A stretch of 64,000 bases of DNA from Metaphire vulgaris (GCA_018105865.1 CM030859.1:8796339-8860338); one strand, 5' to 3'. Shown: positions 43,976-56,470, counted from the stretch's first letter. Translations and numbers: made by a program. Notes: generated by a model not told the origin, from the sequence alone.

Positions 43976-44635
43976 CCAGAAGGACGAAGAGAAAGAAAGA
44001 AAGAAAGCGGAGGAGGAGAAGGAGGAGGAAGAGGGGGAGGAGGAGAAGGAGGAAGAAAGAAAGAAGAAGAGCTAGAAGAAGAAAAGGAAGAAGGTGGCTG
44101 AGGAGAAGGAGGAGGAGGGAAAAGAAGAAGAAAACGATGGAAAAGAAGAAGGCGGAGGAGAAGGAAGAGGAGGAGAAGGAGGAGGAGAAAAGAAGAGCTA
44201 GAAGAAGAAAAGGAAGAAGGTGGTTGAGGAGAATAAGGAGGAGGGAAAAGAAGAAGAAAACGATGGAAGGGAAGAAGGCGGAGGAGGAAGAGAGAAGAAA
44301 GAGAGAAGGAGGAAGACGAGGGGAGAAGAAGAGATAGAAAAAGAAGGTTTAGGAGGAGCAGAGGAAATAAGAGGAAGACGATGGAAAGGAAGAAGGTGGT
44401 GGAGAGGAGGAGGAGGGGAGGAGGAGAAAATGAGAAGAGGAGAAGCTGAAGAAAAGGAAGAAAATTGTGGAGGAGGAGGAAGAGAAAGGGAAAGAGGAAG
44501 AGGCAAAAGAAGAAGTCTTAGGGGAGGAGGGGAAAGAAGCAGAGGAAGACGATGGAATGGAAATGGAAGAAGGAGGAGAGGAGGAGGAGTTGGGGAAAAT
44601 AAGAAGAGGAAGAAAAAGAAAATATAATTTATATA
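43976..44635. repeat. 650-bp polypurine (GAA/GGA) tract
   Basis: Almost only A and G on this strand. Partly tandem units of about 130-150 bases (AGAGCTAGAAGAAGAAAAGG, AAGGTGG..GAGGAGAA, AAAACGATGGAA) recur at 44068, 44194 and more weakly onward. Confidence 0.95.
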
Positions 44636-44639
44636 TATA

Positions 44640-44894
44640 ATATAACAAGGTTTAAAGTGGTTCAGTGGGGACTGCCCTGTGTGAGAATCACTGTTGTTCC
44701 CGTCCAATCTAATATCCTAAACTACTGAGGTTTATTTTGAACTCGTTTACAGTTGTAGCCGTTACTATCCCCTCATCCAGTTCATTCCATCTGTCCACCA
44801 CTCTTGAACTAAAAAGTGCTGTTTATGTCTCCCAACCCGTTTCTTGAACAGTTTCATGCTGTGTCCTCTGGTTCGATCAAACTGCTTCATTGTA

Positions 44895-44953
<59 letters not shown>

Positions 44954-45050
44954 TGCATTTCCACTTTGTTAGTATTTTGTATGTCTCAATCAAATCCCCT
45001 CTCTCTCTCTATCTTTTTCTTTTTCCAGGGTTGTCAGTCCACAGTGTTTT
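44640..45050 (-). mobile_element. CR1/L2-like LINE C-terminus, split by (GA)n
   Basis: The minus strand reads FFTMKQFDRTRGHSMKLFKK and then WWTDGMNWM. RTRGH..KLFK.R and VD.WN are typical endings of CR1/L2-type ORF2. A (TC)n tract at 44899-44950 interrupts. A GTGGTTCAGTGGGGACTG tail lies at the 3' end. Confidence 0.65.
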
Positions 45051-45054
45051 AGTG

Positions 45055-45405
45055 AAAGAAAGAAGGTAGAGGAGGAGGAAGAGGAGGAGGAGGAGGAGGA
45101 GAAGAAAGAGGAGGGAAAAGAGGAGGAGGAAAAAGACGATGGAAAGGAAGAAGGCGTAGACGTAGGAGGGGAATAGAAAGAGCAAAAAGAAAAAGAAGAG
45201 GGCGGTGGAGGAAGAGGAGGAAGAGGAGGAGGAGGGGAAAGAAGAAGACGGCAATGGAAAGAATGACAGTGGTGGAGGTGCGAAGACTAAGAAGAGGAAG
45301 AGAATAAAAGGAGGATCGTGAGGAATGTAGTAAAATGGAAAAGGAAATGGGAAGAAGAGGAGAAGAAGAAAGAGAAGGAAGAGGAAGAGAAGAAGGAAAT
45401 TAGTT
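45055..45405. repeat. Polypurine (GGA/GAA) tract
   Basis: About 350 bases of A/G-rich sequence like 43976-44635. AAAGACGATGGAAAGG repeats the same internal words. Confidence 0.93.
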
Positions 45406-45700
45406 CATTCGTTTGTTAGTTCATTCGTTCATTCGTTCATTCTTTCATTCGTTCATTCTTTCATTCGTTCATTCTTTCATTCGTTCATTCTTTCATTCGT
45501 TCATTCGTTCATTCGTTCGTCCATTCCCTTATTCGTTCACTGTTTCGTTCATTCATTCTTTCATTCTTTCATTCGTTCATTCTCTATTTGGTTCATTCTT
45601 TCATTCGTTCATTCGTTCGTCCATTCCTTTATTCGTTCACTGTTTCGTTCGTTCGTTCATTCGTTCGTTCAATTGTTCTCTCTGTTTTATTCGTTCGTAA
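45405..45700. repeat. (TTCATTCG)n-type tetranucleotide array
   Basis: GTTCATTCGTTCATTC and TTTCATTCGTTCATTC units with variants. Confidence 0.95.
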
Positions 45701-45729
45701 GTTCATTTACTCAGCGACTGTGGTTCGTT

Positions 45730-45985
45730 TGTTTGGTTGGTTTGACTTTATACAGAGCAACGTCATCGGAGTGAGCAGCAGCTGGACTTATAAAACCTTT
45801 CCCTTGTTTCCTTGTCTTCCTCTCTGTCTCTCGAAGATTGAATCGCCGCTCAAATTAAGAATCCGGGGAACAATGGGGCGATCGAGGAGCGAATCGGTCG
45901 AATGGATGGGCCTTGGTATAGGAGAGGAGGAGGAGGGGAACTGTCGGGCAGACCGATGCAGACAGGCAGAAACAACATAGAGCCC
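45730..45985. promoter_or_regulatory. Unique island with TATA-like word
   Basis: GTCATCGGAGTGAGCAGC, then ACTTATAAAACC, later GGGGAACAATGGGGCGATCG. It could be a promoter or enhancer. No coding family seen. Confidence 0.25.
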
Positions 45986-45986
45986 A

Positions 45987-45987
<1 letters not shown>

Positions 45988-46023
<36 letters not shown>

Positions 46024-46033
46024 GGAAGGCAGG

Positions 46034-46067
<34 letters not shown>

Positions 46068-46096
46068 GGCAGGCAGGCAGGCAGACAGACAGACAT

Positions 46097-46131
<35 letters not shown>

Positions 46132-46267
46132 AGATAGACAGACAGACAGATAGATATACAAACAGACAAGCCAGACAGACAGACAGACAAGATATACAGG
46201 CAGACAGACAGACAGACAGACAAGATAGACAGGCAGACAGATATACAGACAGACAAGCCAGACAAGC

Positions 46268-46302
<35 letters not shown>

Positions 46303-46338
46303 AGATAGACAGACAGACAGATATACAGACAGACAAGC

Positions 46339-46375
<37 letters not shown>

Positions 46376-46382
46376 CAGGTAT

Positions 46383-46439
<57 letters not shown>

Positions 46440-46440
46440 G
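45988..46440. repeat. (CAGA)n array with higher-order units
   Basis: CAGACAGA with inserted AAGATAGACAG, ATATACAGACAGACAAG and CCAGACAGACAG modules. It is a two-level repeat of about 60-70 bases. Confidence 0.95.
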
Positions 46441-46755
46441 ACAACTGGAATGCAATTTATCAGTGGACGATGACGTATTGTTGTGGATTGAAGGCAGTGT
46501 CTCGATCATTCGACAACAGATTCCTCCTCCTTCTGTTCGTCGCTTCGGCGAAGATTTTATCAACTGCCATCATGTCGACTCCATATGTCACTGCAACGAC
46601 TACGACTACGACAACGACTACGACGACGACGACTAATGATGATGACGACGACGACGATCGGAGAGGCTGATGACGACGACGACGGTCGTCGACAAGCGCT
46701 GAGCGAGGTCGCGAGTTCGACCAATGAAATGACGAATGCGCTGGCGACTGAAGCG
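46440..46755. promoter_or_regulatory. Unique island between two (CAGA)n arrays
   Basis: GACGTATTGTTGTGGATTG, CGACTACGACAACG repeats near 46595-46635 and TGAGCGAGGTCGCGAG. No coding family recognised. Confidence 0.25.
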
Positions 46756-46827
46756 CAGACAGACAGAGCAGACAGACAGACAGACAGACAGACGGACGGA
46801 CAGACAGACAGACAGAAATGACGGAAT

Positions 46828-46862
<35 letters not shown>

Positions 46863-46885
46863 GGACGGACAGACAGACAGACAGC
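46755..46885. repeat. (CAGA)n array with CGGA variants
   Basis: Two blocks joined by AAATGACGGAATGA. Confidence 0.95.
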
Positions 46886-46894
46886 AAAGAAGTA

Positions 46895-47500
46895 GAACAA
46901 GAATGAACATAATAACAGAAGCAAGAGAACAGGAACATGAATGTGAATTGAAATATGAACAAGAATAAGAATAAGACGGGGAATAAGATAAAGAACAAGA
47001 ACAAGAATTTTGAATATGAATTTAAATTGGAATGGGAATAAAATAGGAATAAGATGAAAAACAAGAACAGTAATAAGAACATTAATAGGAATGGAATAGG
47101 AATAAAAATAAGAATAGGAACGCTATAAATAGGCCTAACAAGGATTGAAGCGATAGGCTATGGGGGGAAATGGAATAGGAATAAAAATAAGAATCCAACC
47201 TGCTATAACCACCTAACCAGATATGAACACGGAAACCTATGAATAGAAATGGAATAGGAATAAAAATAAGGGGGGTGCTATAAATAGAATCTGACAGGCC
47301 AGACCGGATAGGCTATGAACAGAAATGGAATAGGAATAAAAATAAGAATAGGAACGCTATAAATAGGCCTAACAAGGATATGAACACGGATAGGCTATGA
47401 ACAGAAATGGAATAGGAATAAAAAGTATAAAAGAATAAGAATATGAAATGGATAGTATGAATAGAAATGGAAAGAGTAAAAATAAGATAAACGTCAAGGA
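46895..47500. repeat. AATGGAATAGGAATAAAAATAAG minisatellite
   Basis: Begins with simple GAACA/GAATAAG words and becomes a repeat of about 85-95 bases. Its modules are GGAATAGGAATAAAAATAAG, AGGAACGCTATAAATAGG and CCTAACAAGGAT..GAACACGG. Confidence 0.9.
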
Positions 47501-50500
47501 TGGCTTGAAATAAGATGACGGATGAGGCAATGAGGAATAAAAATAAGAATAGCATATAAATTATATTTATCACGGATGGCTATGAATAGGAATGGAAAGA
47601 ATAAAAATAAGAATAGGAAGCTTTAAATTTTTCGGATAGGCTATGAAAAACTGGAATGACGAAAAAAAGAATCGCTGTTTCATATGCTTTAACCCATTAA
47701 CACGGATGTATTTAACAGAAATGGAATAGGAATAAAATTGAGAATATATCCGGAATCCCCAGTTATGAAAACGGATAGGCTGAATAGAAATGGAATAGGA
47801 ATAAAAATAAGAATAGGAATACTATAAATAGGCGCTGAACGTTTTGAACACGGAAGGCTATGAACCGGTGGAATTAAAAATCCGAATAGGGGCCTATAAA
47901 TAGGCCTTGGATTACGCCAATAGGCTTGAATTACACATGGAATTCTTAAAAATAAGAATAAACTCAAAGTAGTCAATATAATATGAACACGGAAGCTAGA
48001 ACAGAAATGGAATATAAAAATAAGAATAGTCAATATAAATATTCGACGGAAGGATAATAGGTTGAACAGAAATGGAATAGAATTTTATTGAATTGCGGGG
48101 TTTTAAAGCCATTCAGAAGGAAGGAGAACACATGAACGCTATGAATAGGAATGGAAAAATAAAAATAAGAATAAACACTATAAAAAATGCACAAGGTATG
48201 AACCAGGCTTTTAGAAATGGGAGGAATAAAAATAAGAATAGAACGATATTAAATAGGCCTCTCAAGGATTTGATCACGGACGCTATTGAACAGAAATGGA
48301 ATTCAATAAAAATAAGAATAGGAACGCTAGCTTCAGGCTTGGGATTTGAACCGGAAGCCTATGAACAGAAATGGAAAAGGTGAGGAACAAAGATATCGAC
48401 GTACAAATTAAAAATGATAGGCTTGAATAGAAAGAATAGGAATAAAAATAAGAATAGGACCAGTGTAAATGCATTGCAAGGATATGAACACGGCTGTATA
48501 GAATATAAAAATCGGAAGTAAAACTAAGTGAGTAAAAGTCAGGATGTGAACACGGATAGGTCAGAATAGGAATTGAATAGGAATAAAAATAAGAAGTTCA
48601 TTTGCAGAAGGCCTAACCAGTCTCCAGGGGGATAGCTATGAATTTGATTTGAAGAGGGTATAAATAAGAATAGGGGGGTATAAAACCTAACTATAAACCA
48701 TATAAACAGAAATGGAATAATAAAAATAAGAATAGGAACACATAAAAAACTTTAAGGATAGACTGATCTTGGAAATGGGGGGAATAAAAATACCAATAGG
48801 AACCCCCGTCGCTGCAAGGATATGAACCAGATTTCTTGATTTAATGGAATGATAGAATAAAAATAAGTGGCGGAACATGGGTCCCAGTGGCCTCCAAGGA
48901 TTGAACACGGATAGGCTACTATGAATAGGACCTATCAACAAAAATAAGAATAGGAACGCTATAAGTTGCCTACCCTAACGCCCTCCCCACTGACAGAAAT
49001 CCTGGAATAAAAACTGAATAGAACGTATAAAAATCCCTTAACGGCATATTCAATCTCTGAACAGAAATGGAATAAGAATAAAAATAAGAATCTTTATCTA
49101 AAACACTAAATATTGGCAGATGATGAACAGAAATGGAATAGGAATAAAAACGAATAGGCGCTATAAAATAACAAGGATATCGATGCTTGAACAGAAATGG
49201 AATAGGAATAAAAAATCTGAAAGAATATAGAATATCGGAAGATTACGAATAAGATAAACGTCGGATCATTCGAATAAGATGTCGGGGCAATGAGGAATTA
49301 AATGATTGCATAAATTATATTTATCAGATGGCGCAGTCTGGTTTGTTGATTTTTACACGCTTTTAATTTTCCGTTAAAACAACTTTAATCTCCAGTAAAT
49401 GTCGCTGAGCATAGTTTAAAGAATCTGTTGCGTTTTCCTCGATATATAAACGAGTACAAGTATCGATTATTTTATATCGTGATATATATAATCAAAATGA
49501 TTATGTGGTTTCAACTGGTTTTTGGTTTATTTAAGATTTATATTACGTCAAAACATTTATACCCTCCCAAATCAAATTTTGATACGCCCCTCCTTGTCAT
49601 CTGAACTACTATCGGTTTTGAACCCAGAATCTCACGACCGGTCCTTATCGGAATAGGGGGCCGGTCCCCCTTGGCTACGCCAATGTTAATTACACACTGA
49701 CTTCTTTCACACACGACTGAAACTCAAATATTCGCACCGAAAAATATCATATTAATCAAGTATTTAAAATATTCTGACACTGAAAATCTCAATAATTATA
49801 AAATTCGCACTGAAGTAGTCAATATAATATTCGACGTAAGGAAGAGAGGTTGTTCCACGTAGTTTTATTGTTGCCGGGACCGAAGCCATTCCGAAGGAAT
49901 AACATGAACGCTAAGAGTTATGTTTACCAGTGAAATAAACATTATAAAAGTGGCGTCGGTGTAGCCAGGATTTCACCCAGGGCGGTAAAAATATTTACTC
50001 CCTCCCTTCCATTTGAGCCTTGGGACGCCATTTGGGCTTTAAATCATGGGGGCAGTGTTTTTCTTCTCACTCCTGGATGCCGGGAGAAACTGACAAGTCG
50101 GGAAAACTGTCATCTTTATATTTGCAGAGGGTTGCTGAAAGTCCATCAGTATGCCAAAATTTCTTGATCAATATCAAGATCACCGGAGGAGGGCCATTCC
50201 CCGGAAAGATCAAGATTAAACATGGGGGCTAGCTTCAGGACCGGGGATTTGAGATCAAGATCACTTTAAAAGTCCCTAAGGTAAAAGATCACAGAGATAT
50301 CGTTATTATATTAAAAATGTGCACTGACCAGCTATGATAATGTTACAAATGACCAGTGTCAATGCATTGCAAATAATTTACGGCTGTATAGCTATAAAAA
50401 TCTGAAAACAGTCTTCAGTGACAATTTTAGTCAGTCAGTATCTGTGAGTCAGTTCAGTCAGTCAGTCATTGAACACGGCAGTTCATTTTCAGCATAAGCA

Positions 50501-51320
50501 GTCTCCAGGGGCGTTGCGAATTTGATTTGGGAGGGTATTTATTGGAGGTGGGGTATAAAGCTAACTATAAACCGTATAAACCATATAACTAAAAAATCAT
50601 AAAAACAGGGTAGACTGAGAAGATGGGGGTTATATTATATTTCGTCAAATGCCTGCCTTCTCATGATTTATGCCAACAATGATAGAAAGTTCACAGTGGC
50701 GTTATTCAGGGGTCCCATTGGCCTCCCCTGTTTGACTGCATTTTTACGACCACATACCTATCAACAAATGGTTGGCCTCTGAGTCCCAGTGGCAGTGCAA
50801 CGCCCTAATGTCACTGGCCAAACCCCCCCACTGGCCAAATCCTGGAGCTGCCACTGGATACGCGATCTAATTGAGGTCCGCATATTCAATTTGCTTCTTA
50901 AGACATTTTAGTATGTCTTTATCTAAAACACTAAATATTGGCAGTGATGCTGAATTACCATAACGAGAGGCGCTATATAAATTTTGTCGATGCTTTGATC
51001 TTCGCCATCTTGATAATTAAAGATCAAAATTTCGTCGGTCAAAAAGATAATTTTATGATTGCATTGTTCGGCAGATGGCGGCGCTGGTTTGACGCTGCAG
51101 CAATGCTGGTTAGGCTTTCATCTTCACACAATTTGTGAGCATAGTTTGGAAGAAACTGTTGCTGTTGCAAATAAACGAGTACAAGTATCATTATTTTATC
51201 ACGTGATACTGTAATCATAGTGGCCGCGATTCAACTGTCTTTGGGATTATCCATATATTACGTCATAACATTTTGGGCTAATTTTGATACCCTTCCCTTG
51301 TCATCGAATGCTATCAGGTG
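47450..51320. repeat. Tandem copies, unit about 1.8 kb, blended with the minisatellite
   Basis: Anchors recur at a 1.7-1.9 kb offset: GTAGTCAATATAATAT (47951 and 49814), AACGCTAGCTTCAGG-like (48326 and 50226), TTTATCTAAAACACTAAATA (49092 and 50916), AACGAGTACAAGTAT (49451 and 51174). In the left copy the words between anchors are replaced by minisatellite words; the right copy is nearly clean. See findings. Confidence 0.8.
50696..50854. mobile_element. Possible MITE, CAGTGGCG family
   Basis: Left CAGTGGCGTTATTCAGG, right TGGAGCTGCCACTG. A second nested CAGTGGCAG word lies inside. Confidence 0.45.
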
Positions 51321-51379
51321 CCGAACACCTCCATGAATAACATCGCAGCGTTATGTTTACCACGACATGCTAATCAGTA

Positions 51380-51536
51380 GACTTTCGTTATAACGGACTC
51401 GATTATAAAGGTGCCGCAGTGTACCGTTCCGTGTGATGAGCTGTCATATTGGATGGTTTTGGATATAAAGTACCTCGGATATAATGCATTATGTTTTTAC
51501 ATACCAGCTAAGTGCCCAATAACAAAATTCAACTAT
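51380..51536. mobile_element. Decayed pogo-like MITE
   Basis: ACTTTCGTTATAACGG at the left and AAATTCAACTATAGC at the right resemble the 31435 element. CCGTTCCGTGTGATG is shared in type. Confidence 0.45.
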
Positions 51537-51597
51537 AGCTAACGACATCAGGTTTTCGGTCTGCCTTCTCTCATCTTACCTCTTCTTGAGCGCTGAG

Positions 51598-51905
51598 GGG
51601 TCGTCCATAAATGACGTAACGCGATTTTGGCACTTTTTGACCCCTCCCCTCTACGTAACGCGACGTAACAAAACGTCAGACACCCCCTAAATTATGACGT
51701 AACAACGGGCCGCCCCTATTTTCGTCTTCCGAAAATTCTTGACAAGCAAAACAGGTCATCCTTGCATTCTTTACTCTCGAAAAATCCTGACGAGCAAAAA
51801 AGGTCAAAAGTCATCACTTGAATTTTTTAATTGCGTTACGTCACATTTACGGACCACTCGTCGTCACACTTCGTAACAAAAGGGCGGACCCCCCTAACCG
51901 CGTTA
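51598..51905. mobile_element. GTCCATAAATGACGT-type MITE
   Basis: Left GTCCATAAATGACGTAACGC. The right end AACCGCGTTACGTC lacks the last bases. GACAAGCAAAACAGGTCATC lies inside. Confidence 0.6.
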
Positions 51906-51908
51906 CGT

Positions 51909-52049
51909 CTGGAAGGGAAACTAAAAAAAGCCGGGGGAGTCAGCTAGGGCTGCTGTTAGTTGATGTAGTATGCCAAAATTTCTGGGGAATTTGAAATTTC
52001 CAGGGCGGAAGTGGCAATTTCCCCCGGAAACGGCCTAGATTAAACCCTG
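51909..52049. mobile_element. CAGTGTTTAATCTAG-family MITE, left end lost
   Basis: Right end GGCCTAGATTAAACCCTG and interior GATGTAGTATGCCAAAATT are intact. The left end is missing. Confidence 0.7.
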
Positions 52050-52448
52050 CTCGAGGTAACCGCTGTATCCCATTAAATTGGATGTCCTCTCTCGACAGCT
52101 TCGCCTGCGCTCGAGGATCGTCCGATGTGTTTGATTTTACCGCTGGCTTCTGGCGCAGTTGGTCCACGACACCGTATTCCTTATTATTTGGTGCAGTTAC
52201 ACTAGGGTTACCTGCCCAGGACTTCTCCCATCTGCCACCCGGGATGGGCGCCTCTATGCCGAGGTAAAATGTAAGCGCACAATGTATAGGGAAACATCAG
52301 CACAAATTTATGATTCAACAATCGCTTCGGTGAGAATTGCACCGACTGTTTTCTGGTGACTGGATCATCTGAGTTTTTTCCTGCCATTATCACAGCATGT
52401 GTTTTCACATAATGCATCTCTCAACTGCACTCCACCTTTATCTAATGC

Positions 52449-53260
52449 AGGGTTTCCCAAACATTTTGAAACCGCGGCCAACTTCAACGGTTCCTGTAAC
52501 GCGCCGCGACCCTATAATCATAGCATGTAATATAAAAACAATGCATTAGGCCATCTGGCGAACGTTAGTTGAAAAGAATATTCTGAGTTTTGAATATAAA
52601 GAAAAATAAAAGCTCTGATTCAATTCGAGTTGAAAATATGGCAAATATATTATGCAGAATTATTCATATTTTTCCAAATAAGACAAAAGGAGAGAAATAG
52701 ATATTGAAATTTCTTAAAATTATCTTTTTTATAATTTTGCCAGGAGCAAACCTTTGTTACGCATCTTAAAAATCCTATGAATAGGGCGAAATCGCTTAAC
52801 CGTCAGGTTAAACGACACTAACTGAGCAATTCCCTTTTGTTATTGGAGTTTCAGAGCAAAATGGTAAGAATACGGTTTCATTGCGTTGGTGAGAAATAAC
52901 ACTAATGTTTACAAGTACTATAGGACAGGTCAAAGTTCCCTAAATTTTTTGGAACTGCGACCATTTCAGCGGTTTTGTTTGTAGCATCCCGCGACCCTGC
53001 AAACTTATTGTCAACTGAAATTGGATAAAGCACTAATCGTTTTAATATAAACCGTGTCATAGTAATGCACTCTATGAGGATTGCAGGCATATAAATTCCT
53101 TAAAACCTAAGCCTAGTTGCAACTTTCAAGGCTTGTGACATTGTGATATTGGTTAGAAAAAATGACACGTCTGAATCTAATTTCGCGCTGCCCCGCGACC
53201 CATTAGACTGAACCCCACGACCCACTTTTGGGACGCGACCCACAGTTTGGGAAACATTTG
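52449..53260 (-). mobile_element. hAT MITE, GGGTCGCGACCC family, copy G (full length)
   Basis: Starts (C)AGGGTTTCCCAAAC and ends GACCCACAGTTTGGGAAA. 8-bp duplication tctaatgc at 52441-52448 and 53261-53268. At 812 bp it is the best-bounded copy of the family. Confidence 0.92.
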
Positions 53261-53339
53261 TCTAATGCACGTCTCGGAAATTGCAAACGGATGATGGTAA
53301 ATTTGTGGAGTGTGGATAAACGCATCAGACGATAGCTGG

Positions 53340-53650
53340 CTCTGCCTGGAAGGATAAAAGGATGAATAGATGGAATGGATGGATAGATGGATAAATAGAT
53401 GGATAGACGAATGGATGGTTGTATGGCTGACAGTGACTGCACACGTCTGACTAGATTAATGGTTCTATGGAGTTATATTTGAGATGTATGTATGGATATA
53501 TGTAAATATGAAAGTATCGATGAATGAATGAATGGATAGATGAATTGATTGATGGATGGATAAATGGATGGATGAGTGAATTGATTGATTGATTGTTGGA
53601 TGGATGGATGGATGGATGGATGGATGGATGGATGGATGGGTGGGTGATGG
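53340..53650. repeat. (GATG)n/(GATA)n array
   Basis: Degenerate GGATAGATGGAT units, then pure (GATG)n near 53595-53640. Confidence 0.93.
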
Positions 53651-53762
53651 ATGTAGCGTTGAAACTAACCAGCGGGGTCCGACTGATCCTTGAATGAAAT
53701 CGAAAGTATTCATAGTCAGCCATTGTGTACAATTATAATAGCTTCCTTTCTTTCTCCTTGTC

Positions 53763-53769
<7 letters not shown>

Positions 53770-53835
<66 letters not shown>

Positions 53836-53895
53836 ATAGACGCGCATGGGCAAACCATAGAATACCGCGAAATCTATTCAGCGTCAAATCGTGTC

Positions 53896-53961
<66 letters not shown>
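53770..53961. repeat. Two (TC)n tracts
   Basis: 53770-53831 and 53898-53961, flanking a 65-base unique spacer. Confidence 0.95.
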
Positions 53962-53962
<1 letters not shown>

Positions 53963-53964
53963 CC

Positions 53965-54550
53965 GCTTCCTAATGTTCTCGTAATGAGCGATTTCACTCC
54001 ATTCGCTTCCTCCTTCCTCTCCCCTCTTCCCGCACCCCTCCCCTATCCTCTCATCTCCTCTTCCGCCGCCGCCGCCGCCGCCGCCGACCCCCCAGCAATA
54101 GAGTCGAGCTCCGCCGCCTTCGACCGATCGCAGACCGTCGTCGGGCCATCTCAACCTCGCCGACGACGACGACAAAGGAAAACTTAGCGCCGCCCGAGCA
54201 GCCGCCGCCGCCGCCGCCGCCTCCACAGTCGCCGCCGTCGAAATAAATCGGTAATTTGCCGGTGCCTTGTTCGCCGAGCGGCCGACTTTTGTGCCGCGGC
54301 GGGCGTTCTGTGCCCGACATTATTTCCGCCGATGCAGCTGCCTCGCCGACCTGAATGCCGAATGATTGGGGTTCTTTGTTCACGGAACTTTTTCGGGAGG
54401 CGAATTCGCATAGTTCGTCTGTCCGTTCGTTCGTTCGTTCGTCTGTCGACCGAAAGAGGAATTTCCATTATTCGTCGTTCCGAACAGATTATTACTTCGG
54501 GAGCACTGTCGTCGCTCGCTCTGCTCGGTTCTTTAAGTTGGGCTTTATTC
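53965..54550. promoter_or_regulatory. CpG-rich unique island with (GCC)n and (GTTC)n
   Basis: (CCG)n at 54062-54086 and 54200-54222, dense CpG to about 54400, then (GTTC)n 54424-54440. CGGACATT-like and ATTATTCGTCG words occur. Long frames are triplet artefacts. Confidence 0.3.
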
Positions 54551-54610
54551 TCGCGTTCTATTCAATTCCACGTCCGCTATAGCAATATATCCTTTATTGT
54601 GGACGGCTGC

Positions 54611-54650
54611 ACGAACGAACGAACGAACGAACGAACGAACGAACGAACAA
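54611..54650. repeat. (GAAC)n microsatellite
   Basis: Ten units. It is the reverse complement of the (GTTC)n at 54424-54440 about 0.2 kb away. Confidence 0.95.
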
Positions 54651-54671
54651 ACCCAGTGTATATGCCGGTGA

Positions 54672-54863
54672 TTTTATACAGGCCTGTTAGGATGGGAGAT
54701 TCCCCCCCAAAAAAAAAACAACTCAAAACCCCCCAATCTCAGCACTTACACAAATTTTGTATTGAACTGTGTCTTTTCTCCTCCAACCAAGTCGATCCTC
54801 CCCGCCGAAAGCCTCAATTTCCCTCCAAAGGCCTGGAGTCTGGATAAGACGCTGGTATATGCG
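54672..54863. mobile_element. CAGTGTTTTATCC-family MITE fragment
   Basis: TTTTATACAGGCCTGTTAGG, then CCAACCAAGTCGATCCTCCC and AAAGGCCTGGAGTCTGGATA match, in reverse, the element beside SoxB1. Terminal CAGTG is lost. Confidence 0.6.
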
Positions 54864-55919
54864 ACAATTGTGCCCACATGTGCAACAATAAATAACACAG
54901 GAGTCCTGGTCATATTAGAAATTCGACATTCAGACTATCTTCTCTGTCTGTTAGATCTTACAAGGAATCGAGTTCTCTTAAAAACAGGCTTGCAACATGT
55001 CCTTAAGTTTTCCTATCTAAGGGGAGATCCAAATGTCGCCACCGAATTTTACGTTCCTTTGAACAGGACTCCCCTCGTCACACGTCGTCACAAAACGTTA
55101 GACCCCTCAAATATGACGTCACAACTCGTTAAACCCCCTCTTGATTTAAAGCAAGTGAACTGTGAAACTCAAAGCAAAATACTGACCCCAACTTTTACTA
55201 TCTCGTTTGACGTGCTATTGCTTAAATGTACTTTCCTTTTCCGTGAACTCAATTGTTTAGAGATTGGAGAGACCGAGAGAGTGAAATAGCAGGATTATGT
55301 CGAATCAAAATTCGAACGATTTCGATCAAAAATCAGAGTTCTCTTAAAAACAGGCATAACTCGACTTTAGAAAGTTTTCCTATCTAAAACCATCCATAAA
55401 TGATTTTCACGCGAGTTCAAAAGTTTTGAATACCAAACAGACACAGAGTGAAGATAAAAACTTAACAGCTGTCTAGATCCTCCATAACAAACCTATTGCT
55501 TGTTACCCTAGAATCATCTTGTCCACAGTAAGTTCTGATTGTCAAAATAAGACAAATGGTTGAAAAAATATATAGTATTATTTTTAACCTTTTTTTGAAA
55601 CATTAATTCAGAAACAGATTCTTTTTAAAATCCTTTATCCAAAACTCAACTGACGTCAAGTTCAAATTTTCATACATTTTCCAGCGAAAATGGTTTCTGG
55701 TGTTAGAAATATTTCCTCCGCAAGCTCTTTGAAATGACCGGAAAACTGGACGATTAGATCCAAAGCTGAGACTTCGCACTAGAAAATGCTAACCCAACTC
55801 TACTCAACCGCAAACTATGCAGGCGTTCGCAAATGATTCTCTTCGACTCCTTAAAAGTGTTCGCAAAACCGAAAACTGTCGTTAAAAATCCAGCGCATCA
55901 TCTCGTTTCGGCGCAGCTA

Positions 55920-56340
55920 GAAGTTACGGCGTAGCGAGGTCGATATCGGGAGTTCAGGAAACTTCGGTGACGGGCGTTCTAACCATCACTGATTCGCAGT
56001 ATTCAGTGAACGTAGTTCAGAAAGGACGACCTGTGCTTGTGGAAATAGCCTATAAGCCCATGCAACCGTCGCGTTCCTTTCAAATGCTCGCAGAAGGAGG
56101 CGAATCGTGGCTTATTTCACAGCGCGTGAGCACACCCTTATATCGTGTGCGTCGAAACGACAACGTCATTTGCAGTTGATCGCTTCGCTCTGCGGTCTTC
56201 CGTCGCCGCCGCCGCCGCCGTCACAAAGACCCGCCCCTGGCAGAGCACCCTCGGACCACCGAAGGCCCCGTTAGCGCCCGCCACAAGGGCCTTTTCATCG
56301 CCCGCCCATTCCTCTCCCGCTCCATTGAGCATATATACCT
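55920..56340. promoter_or_regulatory. GC-richer unique island
   Basis: AGTTACGGCGTAGCGAGG through (CCG)n at 56205-56219, then GGACCACCGAAGGCCCCG and TTGAGCATATATACC. Promoter-like composition. No coding family seen. Confidence 0.25.
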
Positions 56341-56418
56341 GACGACGATAATGCTTCGATCATGCATTGTCAATGCATAAACGGAAAGCAAAATACAGAC
56401 GGACAGACTTTTACTATC

Positions 56419-56419
<1 letters not shown>

Positions 56420-56451
<32 letters not shown>

Positions 56452-56470
56452 GGCAGACAGACAGACAATT
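56420..56470. repeat. (CAGA)n microsatellite
   Basis: About 12 units with one CAGG variant. Confidence 0.95.

Noticed and set aside
43393..44707. Poly-His, poly-Asp and Lys/Arg/Glu-rich frames
   Set aside because: Artefacts of (CAT)n and the polypurine tract.
45788..46563. Cys/Leu/Ser-rich minus-strand frames of 140-237 codons
   Set aside because: Translations of (CAGA)n read in three frames; no biological signal.
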